A stretch of 53,099 bases of DNA from Branchiostoma floridae (taxonomy: Eukaryota; Chordata; Leptocardii; Amphioxiformes; Branchiostomatidae). The DNA lies in the NCBI RefSeq assembly GCF_000003815.2, contig NW_023365751.1:185666-238764 (forward strand), read 5' to 3'. The position numbers and the translations under genes were made by a program. Each line of letters begins with the position of its first letter. Position 1 is the stretch's first letter. The notes under the pieces are model-generated. The model made no database searches and was not told the origin of the DNA. It was given only the letters and a program-made list of their open reading frames with translations. This document shows, piece after piece, positions 21,201 through 36,200 of the stretch.

Positions 21201-24200
21201 TTTGGGCTATTCCATTGAAGAAGTCTTATTCAAATCCCCTCATTTCTCTTCAGTTGCACTCTAGTACCAACATCACTTTTTAGTATATTAAGGTATAAAT
21301 TTGGGGGTATAAATTTGTTTAAAATTGTGCCTACCAATAAATTTACAATAAAATAATCATAATATTCAACTGTTACAATTCAAACTCATTCCAAAGCAAT
21401 TCATCTTTTTCTTCACATTAAGAAAGTTAAAAGGGCAATTATAAAATATCACTTTTACATTTTGATAGTCAAAATTATATGGCTTTCCCATATCAAAGTT
21501 CAGTCATGATGTCACAATCCCAAATGGCTAAGACAATTTCTAAATAAGCATGCCTATTCTTCGAGAGCATAACATCTTCAATGTAATGAGATTTCAACCC
21601 ACTTTTCCAAGTCTCCCACTGAAGAGAGCAAACGGAACATCCAGTGACTTGCGAGAGAAGCTGGGCAGTGATTTCAGCTCTGACTGTAAGAACATCACGT
21701 GGCTCAGCACCTGGGACAGGACCAAAACAGGTCTGGTTAATCAAATCACTTCTGAATCAATGCTAATGTACAGAATATTCAGCCAAAGCACTATATGTCA
21801 ATCTGAGGTTTCTTGAAGCTCAATTACATTCTATCATAATTTTATCAACAATGAATATGTCAATATTGTAATCTATTAACAAATAGAATAGAAGATGAAC
21901 AACATTTTGTAGTACAAAGAAGTAAGAAGAAGTCAAACTCACTAAGTAGTACAATATTATGTGCTTGTTGACATTGCAAATATTCCATGTCTCCAGTGAG
22001 TATATACATGTATGACATTATTGTGCAATAAAGGTCTTCATTTCTTCATTTATCTGATAGGCCAGTCTGGGGTCCATCAAGTTAAGAGTTAAATATTTTT
22101 TTCAAAAATTCACTTGGTAATCCCTACTTATGAGTTTGTCCCTACCTGGCTTGGAAATGAACTCTGCAGAAGAGTTGTCATGAAACGAAGCCTTCCTAGG
22201 TCTGCCAGCTTGGATGTAAAAGTCTGTCAAGATTTAAGAAACATAAAACTGATAAGTTGAAAAAGGTTCGACAACATAAAAATGCAAATAAACATGCTGA
22301 CACTCATTTGGTAAAACAGATAATTGCTTGAATGTCTATTCCTGCTAGGACCAGTCAGGATTGGTTCATTTTCGCATTAAATACACCAAATATGGGGTAC
22401 CTTTGCCTAATAGATTTCAGAGACATAATCAGCAGTGGGACTGTACCTGTTTCTGGTACATCTGATAGGCCTGTCTGGGGTCCATCTTGACTAGCTTGAG
22501 CTGTGGCACCACCTGTCTCTTGAAGAAGTAGTAGTCCCGCACATACCACTGGTCGTTTCTCAGCTGATCTGTAACATAGATCAACCATTTAAGAAGGAAT
22601 TCAAGATTTTTCCTCTCTAATCAGAAAACCGTACGTAAGGCACGGTATTGGACAATTGTCTCATAACCATGACCAGCCCAATTGCTAAGGGCAAGTGAAA
22701 GTGCCAAATAAAGGCAGGGACAAGGGTATGTACTACCATACTTGCCTTATTGGGCCAGTGTGAGTTTTTATGGGTGCAATTTTTCCATTAGGTACATATT
22801 GATAGATATTGGTCCAGTAAACAATACATGTGCCCTTTTGTTACAGTAGCTGCCATCAAGACAGACTTTCCTTATAGACTTGCTGCAAGTGAAATTCCAT
22901 AGAAAGATGTCATTTAAATTACGGGCCAGTAAAATAATTGGTTCAGGTCAGACATACTTTTTATATACTTGCCCTAAATTTCATTTGAACATGCCCAAAA
23001 GTGGCATAAGGCCAAAGCAATCTAATTTGTTGTTTCTCAGATTTTGCAATAATGCTACTGTAACATCAGAATATCAAAATCAAAACATAATCCTAGATAA
23101 TAGTCTGCACTTCTGGTGAAGCATCAAGTTTTCACACCACTTTTCTATCTGTTTCCACAATGGTCTCCTGCTAAACCAGTAGATTGAGAACATGCAAATC
23201 AAATTGGCATGACCGAAGAAGACAGATCGTGTCTTCTTAATCTCTAACTTAATGAAACTTATCCAGTTATAAAGAAAAGAAACATTTCACTAACTTGTTT
23301 TCTTGTCTGCAAGAAAGTGTTGATCATGCTGATCCTGTCTGATGTTGAAAAATTCCAAGCAGTCCTGTAGAATACTCTTGAACTGTGTGTCCTGTGGTAG
23401 AAGTACAAACAAAATTAGAACTGGTGTGGCTAACTAAATTCACTAACAAGGGTGCAAGTGTTACCAAAATTATAACAGATCCACAGTGAATGTGTGCAAG
23501 TTGAAGACAGAAGAAAAATGTCCAGACCACATTGTACAAAATGACTGATAAACTGGTGGACGTTTTGACTATGTAATGTACTAGCAGCTACATGTACTGA
23601 TCCTGAGTGTCAGATAAACTGAGACTGTCATCTTTTAATCTCTGTTCAAAGTTGGACAGTGAACTCACAGTTTATTTGGCACTTAAAAAATGTACGACCC
23701 TTTTATTGTAGCTATGTGGCCTAACATCATGTCCAAAAAGTTGCAGTATATAGACAGACAAATTTTTTTAGCAAAAATTTGGGTGCGTCCAATTGCTTTA
23801 AGTCTATTCTTCTTTCTTACAGTTATTTACCAAACCAGAAGAAGTTTCATGCTAGAGAAGTGTTTACATGTACCTCCAGAACTGGCAACTGTGTGGGGAT
23901 GCATGACTCTTCTGTCCCATGTACAATCACTTTCTGAATAAGGAGGGAAAAAATGATTATGAAATACATTAGCATTAGGCAATTATCATAATCAGTTTAA
24001 TATCCTCTACAAACAAAACAATCTCTAAGAGTCTAAGCAATGCTGCATTTATATTTTGTCAAGTAGGTCTTGTTGGGAATAAAGGAGTTAAGCAAAGTAA
24101 AGTTAATGTAATATGTAACATATAATAAAAGTATGATTTAATACAAACCTTTGTACTTGGAACGTTCGCAGTAAGGAGCACAGCATGCTGTAACAAGAAA

Positions 24201-27200
24201 ATTACAGTCACTGTCAGTAATGTAAAGAATTTGCATCAATTGGTATTTTTCCTGAGATACACTACACAAAACCCAGTCTATTGCTTTTATTTTTTTCCAT
24301 CCCATACATTGTTTGAGAGTGAGTTGTTTTCTTTGTTCTCAAATCTGTCATTATTAGGTTACAAAAATGTATTCTTGATAAATTTCATATCATGAAGTTC
24401 AGTTTTGTTAATGACAGGGTGAAATTTTCTTACTCACCTCGCAGTGCTCTTTTCTCAGAATCGGTTTCACATCTTTGGGATACAGACTTTCAACAAAAGG
24501 TAGAACCTGTAAAATCAAGAACAACAACATTGTCATTTAAAAACAAACAAAAGCAGGCTTTGGACAGAGAAATATGCAGTAGGAGAAAAGACAAAAAAAG
24601 TAAATCCATATCTCACCTGACATACAGCAGACAGAGTGATGGCCATGGCATCATCTTCCCCTCGCACAGGAGACCTGACATAGTACATCACAAGTCCCAT
24701 CTATAATAGTCAGGAAGGAACACAATATTGGTCTGTTAAGGGGCTAGCAATCCCTTGCTACAACCAGCTACTGCAGTAGCAAGGAAAGTTGCTGAGTTAT
24801 GTGTCACTAGGCACCACAAATACAAGCTCTGAAAAAGCGAAAGAACAAACATGATTTTTCGTTACATAGTTTAGAGTTTTAAAAAGATGATGGTCTTCTT
24901 ACAGTCATCTTAAAAATATTGATAAACGATCCCATGCAAATCCAGCAGGTTGAGGAAAATCAAGTAGGCTCTTAGAGATTTCACATTAATTGGATTGTAT
25001 CTAAACATCCTAGAATCTCATTCCCCAAATCCCAACCAAAAACTGTATTACACACCTGACTAATCTGTGAGTTACTTACCAGTTGATTGAAGAGATAGTG
25101 TGATGTGTGTTGAGGTAGGAGGTCACCTGCATTCAGTAGTCTTCTTAACAGCCAAACCAGCTCCTCCTGAAAATGGTACAATTGAGGCATGATGATGGTG
25201 TGACAAATAAACTAAGTATTGGGGGTTGGTATCGGTGAGGTGTACAGGTACAAAATGTCTTTTTCTTGTTGGACCTGTGCATAATTAAGGTAATTTATTT
25301 CCTTGGTTCTTGGAGCATCTGGTAGGTGAAGATTCTGAAGGTTAAAGCTAATTTCCATATGGTAGAGAGTGAAAAAAGGATCAAGTCAAATCAACAGACT
25401 TCTTACATTTTTTAATATTGTCTGTCCTTGGTGCTGAACACTACTCACACATAGACAAAGGTCAATCCTTGTTAACATCTGTCCTTGGTGCTGAACACTA
25501 TCACCTTCTCTTTTCATTGCTGATTAACTTTGCTTATCAATCAAATACATGTACACCCTTGTCGGCTTTTAAAAATGCTTGGTATTTGCCACTGGCCTAT
25601 ACAAAGTAAGCTAATCACCTGCTACATCTAGATACAAACTTGCTCAGAACAGAAGGTGTTGTGCACAAAAAGAACTATCAGATAGAGCTAAAGCACAACT
25701 TCACTCTTTTCCATTAATCATGTAATAACCTTTGGATGTATCATGTCCTTGGCAATAACTTGCGACACCTTTTGAATTTTGAAAAAGTTTATTAAGTGTT
25801 TACTTCAATATCATTGGTAGTACATGTACCTGTTTGGGTCGGACATTCAGATTCTCCAGAAAGTGTTTCAGGAAGAGTGCCGGATCATCGACCAGACAGG
25901 ACCAGCTAACCATCCGGGCAACAGCACCAACTAAGAACAGAAGCATAATGGTAAGATGTAAGAAAACAGTACAAATCTGTACATATGGATTTTATTTGAT
26001 GTGTGCACTTTCCTTGATACATTTCAACATAAGCCAAGATTTTACCTTATAGTTTTCAGAAGTTAGTCAAACAATGTAACAATGAACTAATATTCTTGCA
26101 ATAGAAAAGATTTTCTTGCCAAATTCATATTTCACAAAATCTAATAATTTAAAATCACATCTACCTTACAAAAATACAAGTCTAATTTTATAAAAATATG
26201 TATATTTACAAACTTGTCATCAATATTCTTTTAAGATAGAAAAAGAACAATCATTATGGTCATAGTTGAACAAGTTAATGTACATGAGGGCCTTATATGA
26301 ACATCTGTTGGAACAAAAACATAATAAATTAGATTCCACAGACTATTATGAACTGCCAACTTGACATATGATGATATCACAAAATTGATGTTACCTTTCA
26401 ACCCTTCTTCATTGACCTCTTCATCGTCAGTAAGGCGTATCAAGATGGCAGCAATGGCTGAGATGGAGGAGGGCAGCACAGGTTGGGCAGGTGTCAGGGT
26501 CTGATGTAACGATGTGTGGTCCGACCTCTCCTCAACATTACCTACTGCTGTTAGAAAATTGTCAACAAAATAAAACTTTTCAGTAGTTCCGTAGTTTTGA
26601 AGCTGAATGTAATGGCATTAAACATTTAGGTCTCAACTTTGCTACAGATAGTGCCATTCCCTAATATGCGATCATGACATACATGTACATATTGCTGGGC
26701 ATTTAGGGATGTCCCTGTAGCTCAACTGATAGCAGCCTCACATTTGAGCTCCTGGTTTCAATTAGTTGCTGTCTGGTAGATCCCAGTTCAATCCTGGGTC
26801 AGGACATATCCATTGGGCCTGCACCCATATTTTGGGGAGGTACATGTGTGTTTGAAAAGATGCTTAGAGCACATTGAAGGAGAAGAGTAGGCAACCCCTC
26901 CTTGTAAAAATAAGCACTGATACAGCAAATTAAAAAAAACAACATGGTACCCTACATGTATGTGTCAGTAGTAAGAAATGATATCTGGAACATCATCTAA
27001 TAAAATCAATAGTCAAAACTCAAGGGAAACACAGTAAAAACACACCTAGGACAGTAGGAGATATCTCCTGTGTATTAGCTATGTTTCCATTGGGTTTTGT
27101 ATTGTGTATCCTTCAGACACACATAGGAATCACAATAGAAAAGTGTTTCTGATCAGTATTTGTCTACTGTATGACAGAGCTTTGCTAGCCAGGGATAAAA

Positions 27201-30200
27201 ATGGTCTCTGTGACATAATCACCATCATCATCTGCATCTCCATGTTGTACCAGGCTTTGCTCATACCCTGCCTTCAGCAGGACAGGCACGGCTGTGACGT
27301 GGCACTCTCCACGTGCCACCTGCAGGTGCTGCTCCTCCTCCAGCAACACCTGATGCAGGTGGGCATCCTGCTGAGCTGTTCTGCTGGTAGCTGCAGCTGC
27401 AAACATGCGTTTCTGAAGAACAGACAGTAATTGGACATAATATACAATTTACCTTCTGTGATTGGTATTGAAGCCGAAGATGAAAATCCCATCTTAGTAT
27501 GTATAACTTTGCGTTGGAAGAAAGTTTAGCATTGTCCTATGCTTACTTCCAACACAGAAGAGCTTCCATGACAATAAAATACAATTACCGTATATTCTCG
27601 AATAAAGTACGCACTTTTTAATTTTTTCAAATCTGAAATGGTGCTACAAGTTGTTGCCAAAGTCTGGGTGCGTACTTTATTTGAGGTTATTGCATGGATA
27701 AATGGTAAAAGAGCCTAAAATAAAGCCAGTTGTAGCTGCACTTCCAGGAAGGTTTCAAAATATACACATTGGAGTTGTCTTGGTGTTGTCTTACCAAAGA
27801 ATTGTCTAAACATAATTTACATAAGACTGGCATTTGCATACAATCCTTTTGAGTTAGTGACTTTGACAGTTGTACAACTGGTTTTCCCAGTTAGATGTAT
27901 TAGCTGACTTCTTCTGCCAGTTCATTCTCAGTGATTTTTACAAGTTGCAGTTAGGCAATCTACAAGTTTAAAGAGACAACGACAGTGTAACCCCAGGTTA
28001 TTTCATGCAAAATAACCTGAGGAAAACATCATAAATTTGAATTTAACCAGTGCAAGGTCTGTCCAAAATTGGTGGAGAAGGGGTGCATACTTTATTTGAG
28101 TTTTTCCATTTTACCTTTCAGTCCCAAATATCTGTCTAAGACTAGCCCCAAATCAGGGGTGCGTACTTTAATTGGGGTGCGTACTTTATTCGAGAATATA
28201 CGGTAACAATAATTATTGACAAGAGAAGGGTGATATGGTGTGCTTTACTGATAGTAAAGTATTCAGTACACCATCAAATTAAGTACAAAGTACACGTATT
28301 TAAAAGAATATTCAATAAAACATTCAAGCTAATGATAAAATACCAGGCATCGTAGTCCGTCTGAGGTTTCCACTTTACCTAATGCCTAACATATGCTTGA
28401 ATGTGTAAAACAGTAACTGACTAGGCACAAGACACCAAAAGAAGCTTAGCCTATAAATGTTGTGATTAAGTGTAATTCATGAGTAAACAAAGTGTAGAAC
28501 GGTCTCTGTAATACATACAAACTAGATTGAATTTGTACATTTTTGGGTGTAATTACCTGTCCATCATCAGTGATGTTCTCGTCCCACATGGTGCAGTGTG
28601 CCATCCAAGGGGGGTCTGCAACCGTGCAGCCTCCCAGGCCCATAGGAGGGGAGGGCTGGGTGAAGTCTATGTTAGGGGGTGGGATCTACACAGAAATCAT
28701 AAACAGTTGTTTGTCGAATTATCTTTAATAAAACAACTCTTTTTGACAGTCACACTAATTTCATTAAATCAAACAATCATATTTGTTTTTGCAAGAGCAT
28801 GAAGTTTAGATTACATGATGTCACATACATTTGCATAATTCCACCAGGTACCATTACACCGCCACCTCAAAAAACGTTGTTATAGTGGCCTTTTCAAGAT
28901 TGTCTTCAACACCTAAATAATTCTGAATTGTATTAAAATGAAGATATTTAACATTTGGTGTTCAAGACAACTTTGGGAAGACCTCTATACTAAAGTTTTT
29001 TTGAGGTGGCGGTATGATGGCACATAGTGGAATTATTATAGTCAATGTTACATTAACCAGGCAAAACTGCTAGGCTTGGACAAACAAAAGGTCTGAGTCA
29101 CAAATGCAAAGGAGTGTATCATACTACATCTGTAAGCTGCAGTACAATGTAAACCAATCAGAATTGCCCTGACTAACAGACGGTCATCAAAACATTGGCT
29201 GTGACTTGTGAACATTGGCTGTGGTTGTGAACCTAATCTTATCGTCTAAAGTTCAGAATGCTTGGTCCCTGAGTTGACAAATTCTAAGCAGCCAAATGTT
29301 TTAGTTCTTTAAAATGGATATCTTAATGATAATATTTTATTACCTTAAAGCAAGCCCCTTCCTCCATACTAGGCCATACATGGTAACGACTGTTCCACAG
29401 GATCTGCCATCTGGGAAATGGAATCAACATAATGACAAATGACAGGTAACAAAGCCCTTTGGAAACATTTAAAGGGTAAATACTAACTGAAGCCAACTTT
29501 TAATTTACTAACTTGTGATTTATAAAAACTATTAACCTTTGATTTCTTTTCTGTATACAGAAGAGTATAAAATTCCAGATATTTTGGGAGAATTCACAGT
29601 TCAAGTCTCAAGTTGTTAGCATAAAGATAGTTGGTGCAAAGCTGGAAAAAATTTGCTGACAAGATTAAAAACAATCAATGTAGTTTGTGTCTATCTGTTG
29701 CAACACAAGTCTATGTTTCATTTATCCAGACACACAAAAATGAATGTAGCTGTAATACATGTACCTTTTGATAGCATTGATCCTTTGTGTTGGGTCAGTA
29801 TGGTGCAGTTCCCTCACATACAGCTCTATCACATGTTCAGGGATCTTCACAGATGACAACAGCATCAGTGTGGCTGAAAAAAGTCAGATTTAAATGAAAG
29901 AAAGTAAGTTAACTCAGACCAGTTTAGCTCAATGCTTATCTACTGGTCGCGACAGAGAAGACTTTAATGTGTTACTGACGAAAGACACAGCATGGTTGTC
30001 TGAAACGTCTGACCATTTCAAAAATCATTATCCAGTTGCTTGAGTTACTGCATTTTGATGAGAAGGGATGTAGTTTGTAGTCAATCATTTTATTGCATCA
30101 AGGATATTCCCCTACATCTTTTTGGATAAATACAGTAAAAGTACACCAAAGCCTATTATGTCTTGTCACCTGGTCTGTGACCCTTTCCGGTTGCATGCGT

Positions 30201-33200
30201 TTTGAGTGACTCAACAATTTTTGCTATGCTATTGGCTATGTGTATCCATTGCGAAGAAGAAGGATCCATTGCGACCCGTGAAGGCATCTCTGATGTCCAC
30301 GTTCAAGGTTCAAGGTATGCAGCAACTTGCAAGGAGACACTGGATTGTTAGATATATTCTGGTTGACCAATTTTCTCCTGTGCATGATTGTGGAATTTTA
30401 ATACTGTCAGTCATCTAATTCAATGCTTTCACATTGCAGCTACTATTTCCTCTGCCTGGTTTGTGCATTGTCAAGGAGTTGTGCTGTCTTACATGTAGCT
30501 GTACTCAGGTGCAAATTAATATGAAGTGTTAGTCAGTGTTACCTGCTGACTTGGCTACATGCTGATTACTGTCCAGTAGTAGTTCCCATGCTACAGGTAG
30601 GATGTCACAGAAAGTGTCGTCCACTAGAACAGTGGCAGCCTTCACTAGAGTGGTCAGCGCACACTGGCTCGGGTTCAGTACCTGGAACAATAACTTCACT
30701 TTGAAAGTACCAACAAGTCATTTCCTCACTGTGTACTGTACGTGCATTAAAGATTGTGGTCATTTGATTTGTGGTGGATAAAATGAAGTGTCCTCAGTGG
30801 ATTTAATGGTTGAAAAACAGGTGGTTTGAAGACAGTACAAGGATTTTCATGGGGAAGAGGTTACCATCAAAATTATGATCATAAAACCACTGAAAAAAAA
30901 TCTGCAATTACATTTATTTACCATAATGTAAATACAGTATAATGTTTATACTGTAGTATAAATTTTCCCCCGTCCATCCCCCATGAATGTCATGTTTTGA
31001 GAAATCATCAGATTTTAGCAAAGAATGGTCAAATGGTCAGTGGCCAAACATCCTATATAAGACGTGGAAAAAGAAGCAGCGACACTAGTTGGAATAATCT
31101 CTATGAAATTACCATATTTCTAATGATACATTTTTATTTATCATATCAGTATTAAACATGACATTGACTTCAACAAAGTCAATAATTTGTTTCCGGATCA
31201 AAGTTGAATCATAATGGTAATTGCCAACACAAAACTTGAAGAGTGAGGTTTTCTTGACCTTACCTGTGTCTGTAGATACTTGAGCATCCCATTGTCCGAG
31301 CTGGCAGCTGATTTGGCCAGATCTGACCACCCGTATCTGTGACAAGCTGCCAGCTGCTCTACAGGAACCCCCTGTACACCACTGGACCTGCCTACACTCA
31401 TGGAGCTGGGCATCTGCTGAGAAACCACAAATTAATTCCATTTCATTATCTATTACTGAGAAGGTTAAATTTTGGGATCATGTGTTTGTGTGTGTGTCTG
31501 TCAAGATAATAACTTGTCTGCATGGATTGACTGAATGGATATTAAGAGTATGTAGGGAGGACTTCATAACACCTAAAAATGAATACAACTTTGGCTACCT
31601 ATAGCAGATTGTTGTGGTACTGCAACAAAATTTCCTGTTTTGATATGTCCTGTTCTGGACAAGCTATGGTCATGATGTTTGATTGGTCAGAAAGAAGTGA
31701 CATAAGTTTTGGCCCTCTAGCAGGTTTCTTTACAACTGTAGGGGGCATTTCAATTGAATATGGTAATGGTGCAGTACCTGAAAATAACCTTAGGGGGCTC
31801 AAATTATCATGTATCTTCAAATTATCATGTATCTTCTGGACCTCAAAAACTTGCCACATTCCAAAATTCTTACAAATCCATCACAAGAATTTTGAGTTCT
31901 AGCACCTCTTGTTCTGTATCTTCGTCTCGACAGCGAATGTCCATCCCTGCCCCGTACACGGTGTGGACCGCCTTGGCAAGCCGGAGACAGCTGCGCTGCT
32001 GGCGGTGGTAGCAGTCGGGGTGACAGAACCCTTTGTGTTCACAGATGAAGTTGGAAGTGTTGGCTACCTGGACAATCACCTGTAATATAAGATATAACAA
32101 AGTTATCGGTACTAAAAATACTGTTTTCAGCCAGGTTGCCCAGGCAGCAACCTGAGTCAAATCCAGGTTGCGTCATCAACATTTCAGGTCACCTCACTTC
32201 CAAGTTATTACTTTCATCAAGCTACTAAATCCAATATTTTTCCTTTCAGTTAAATTGTTTTACTTTATCAAGTAATACAAAAGCTTAAGCACGTAGGTGG
32301 GGGAAATATGATGTTCCAAGTGCAAAACCTCAGGTTGCGCAATGTACCACCTGGGTTTTAAGATTAAGTTGCGCCAAGCAAAACAGATTGCAAGTGTAAG
32401 TGGGTATTTGGAACACTGAATATGCTATACAGGGCTAGAAATACCACACGCATATGCAAGTTTGTGCATGTAAAATTGTGTGGTGCAAGTAAGTTAAGAC
32501 CAAACTTGTACCAGTTTAAGTTACTTTCATCCACTATTACCTGACATTAGAAAAATCTTGCACACACCAAGAACATTGCTTTTTGTCTGTCCTTGAAAGT
32601 ACAGCATACATATTTTAGAATATATTTTAGCCAAAGGATGATCTGTACAACTGAGGCCTAGGACCACCGTTACCACTATCAAATTATATTCAATCTGTAC
32701 TTACATCAATCCAGGGTAGGTTAGTGCAGCTGTAGTCTTCCTCATGACTTTCTTCCTTCTCCATGTCATATCCCTCACTCCCAGAGTGATCCTCCTCCGA
32801 CTCACCAGACATGCTTCTCCTCTGGAACGGTGGTGCTACAGAATTTACATACAAATACTAATTGAAATCTCATACATGCCACATTTAGGCAAAATCAACT
32901 CAATTTTCTTAGACATTTGTGGGAAATGAAATTAGAAGGCAATGCAGAATACTGAGGTGCACATTTGTTAGAAGTAAGGCCAATCATATGTATCTAAGGT
33001 AGACTTGTTTCTTCAAGTGGATAGTGTTAAATAGTATGGATAGGCATGTTTTGTAAGGTGAATAGTGTGCAGTGCTAAGAACAAGAATGTTAGATGTAAA
33101 GTGGGTAGTGTTCAGTACTAAGGACAGGCATGCTTTGTAAGGTGAATAGTGTTCAGTGCTAAGAACAAGCATGTTAGATGTAAAGTGGGTAGTTAACATG

Positions 33201-36200
33201 TTATTGTTAAGTAGATAGTGTTCAACACTAAGGGCAGGCATGTTTTGTGAGGTAGATAGTGTTCAGTACTAGGGACAGGCGTGTTTTTTTAGGTGGATAG
33301 TGTTCAGTAATAAGGACGGGCATATTTTGTAAGGTGTTAAGTACTAAGGACAGGTATGTTACTTCTAAGGTGGCTGTTGTTCAGTACTAAGGACAGGTAT
33401 TTTTTTTCTAAGGTAGCTGTTGTTCAGTACTAACCTGTGACTGCCAGCTCACCAGTTCTCTTGCCATGAATCCCGCCCCTTCTCCGCATGCTGGTGTTGT
33501 GGTACGTGCGGCGGAGAAGCGAGCGGCGAGCACTGGGGGTCTGGGCTTTACGACCTTGTGAGAAAATAGGGTAAGTCTCATCACAACAGGCACACTGGCA
33601 CTATATTTTGTATATACATTAGGGCTGGGTACCGGTACAGAAAATTCAGGTCCAGGTCCGGTTCAGGTCCAGAGGATCAGGTCCAGGTCCGGACCTGAAC
33701 CTGGACCTGATTACAGTAGAACAGCAGTACTATGTCATGCATATGAAATTTTGGAGATTTAGATTCAAACACAGGTCTCTATGAGTGTTTAGCTGTAGAT
33801 GGGAATGATAGCTATCTATACTCAAACAACTAATATGCAGGAAGGAAACGAATATGTTTTAAATACTGGTTCTTTTGCCTGAATCAAAATGATCTCGTTT
33901 GTTTTGCTGCGCGGCGATCGCCAGGTGTTGTTGTCGTTGTATGGTGGATTTAGGCTACTCAAGCTCAAGGAAATAAGCTGAGTATGGGCACAACGGAGCG
34001 ACAGATATATAGGTAACTTGATTTGCGGTTTACTTGGTTGTCATTTTTGTTCCCAAGTTAGGCAAGTATAAATTTACGCCAGTGCAAGTATATACATGTG
34101 TCGCATCACTAGCCACTTATTAAAGTTGTAGGCTAGCCACTGTTGACACTTACCCAAAACTAAGTACCTTAACTGACATCTCCGTCTATTGATACATCCT
34201 TTAACCGTTTTAACTTCGAGATGTTATTTACAGCTGCATGTAGCAGCTCTGTTTGGTCGTAATATATTATTAGTCTTGGTGTTGGACCGAAGATCGCCAG
34301 TAGCGATAGTCTGTTACTGACGTGAATTTTGGAATCGGTCCAACATCCGGTCCATGGATTTTTTTCAGGTCCGGTTTTTTCGGACCGGTCCAAGAAGAAA
34401 AAACGGTTTTGTACCGGTACACTGTACCGATACCCAGCCCTAATATACATGTTTAACAAAGGATAGAATCTCTGAGCTATCTTAAAATAATTTTAAAAAT
34501 GCATGAGGCGCATAAGGAAAACTCTGGAATCAACCCAACTTTATTTTCTGTCAACTCTCAGGGACCTTCTTGTCAACTTTGACCTCTGAACTTCCTTCAA
34601 GTGTCCCTGGCATGCCTATAGCATTTACAGGTGGAGAGTGTGTAGAATGGGAAATGAGCTTACTGATAACATAGGCCACTAAAACAAAGTGTCTATGTAC
34701 AAAACATCAGATTCTGTTTCACAGAGGGAATCGGTAGGCATGGTCATACCTGCTGTTGATACCTTCTTTTCCTCTGATGGCATATCCACATTAGCCAGTG
34801 TGGTACTGCTGCTATGCATCGACTCAGTATCGTCAAGACCAGTGAAGCTGATCTTTCTTTCTTGTCCTGTAGATATACAAAACAAAGATTAGTAATGGAT
34901 TTCCATTCAAGTTGATGAGTTTGCTTGTCAATCAAGATCATTCATTCTGACCCTAAGCCTTTCAAGTGGCAAGTAGGGCAGCAAGTTTTCTTCCTGTTAC
35001 AGACTGACTAATGCTGGGTATGATTTTAAAGAGAGGGACTGCTAGCCTTTCCCTTAAATTTGTTCAAGATGCCCATTTTACACCCATTCCAGAAGAGTGC
35101 AGCACAATATAAGATTAAACCAAAATTCTTTAAAATCAAACAAAATTTATGCCAAAAAGCATAAAACTACTACTGATAATTGTATCCTAGCATTTTAAAG
35201 TTCAGCTGTGTTAAACTTCAACTTGGTGAATTACAAGATTGTAAAATATGAATGAAGACTTAAAACTTCATCTAACCAACACTAAGAATCAGATTAACAA
35301 AGATGTGCTGAGGGTTTTGACACAGGTTATGTAGCACATACGACCCATAGCTGGAGTCATATGACTCCAACAACAAGTTGCAGTAGATGAGTGCCTTCCA
35401 CGTGCCAGCAAAACTTTGGCTAAGTTCCGATTTCTTTGAAGTGTTGGTTTGATGTTACTTTCATCCTAAAATACATTCAAAGACAAGGAGATAGAGACTG
35501 AACTACCTGCCGGAACGTCCATGGTGACCTTGACGATGCTTGAGCGAGGGCCGTCCTGAGGAGGACGTACCAGGTTACTCCATCGCTGCCTGGGGCCGCC
35601 ATGATCCACTACCAGCTCACTGGTGTTAGACTGGGTGTGGTCAACAAACGGATGGTGTGGCTGACTGGCTCTGTATGGAGGCATCAGTCAGGTCAGAACA
35701 CATAACAGGGTCTTCCTATAGATATACATGATTGTGTAGCATTAGCCTGGGTACCATCTGGATAGTCGTTCACTCCCATGTTCACTTCTGCTATCCATCT
35801 GAAGACCGGCAAATTCAAACCTTTTGGTGCTAACATCAGTTAATGAGCAAAGTATGGAATGGGTTCTAGAGCATTCGTTCGATGACAACAGGCCTCCCAC
35901 AAGCGGACAAGCGCCTGTGTAAAGAAGGAAGATGGGACTGGTGTCGTAGAAAATGAATCACAGACGCACAAGATCTGCTGTGGCCGAGAACCGATCTTTA
36001 TTCTCCTCTGTCACATCATGACTGTCTCAGTGTGTCCTCTCTCTCTGACTGAACCCTCATCCCTGGTGTTCCTTCTTTTTATCTCTTAGCTGGGTGCTGA
36101 CGTAAACAAAACAAATTCCTACCACATGTACTTGGCAGGTCATTAATTAGCTGTGATCTGGACCCTTTGTTCTTCCTTATCTCGCCTACTCGTCAGCAAA

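Noticed and set aside
26708-26800. Functional tRNA gene
   Set aside because: A and B boxes are present but the region between them is expanded and no acceptor stem pairs; it continues into a SINE body.
31874-31885. gtaaga donor for UNC80 exon 16
   Set aside because: Better consensus than the chosen gtgatg, but it would break the frame into exon 17, whose reading frame is fixed by GMLKYLQTQ.
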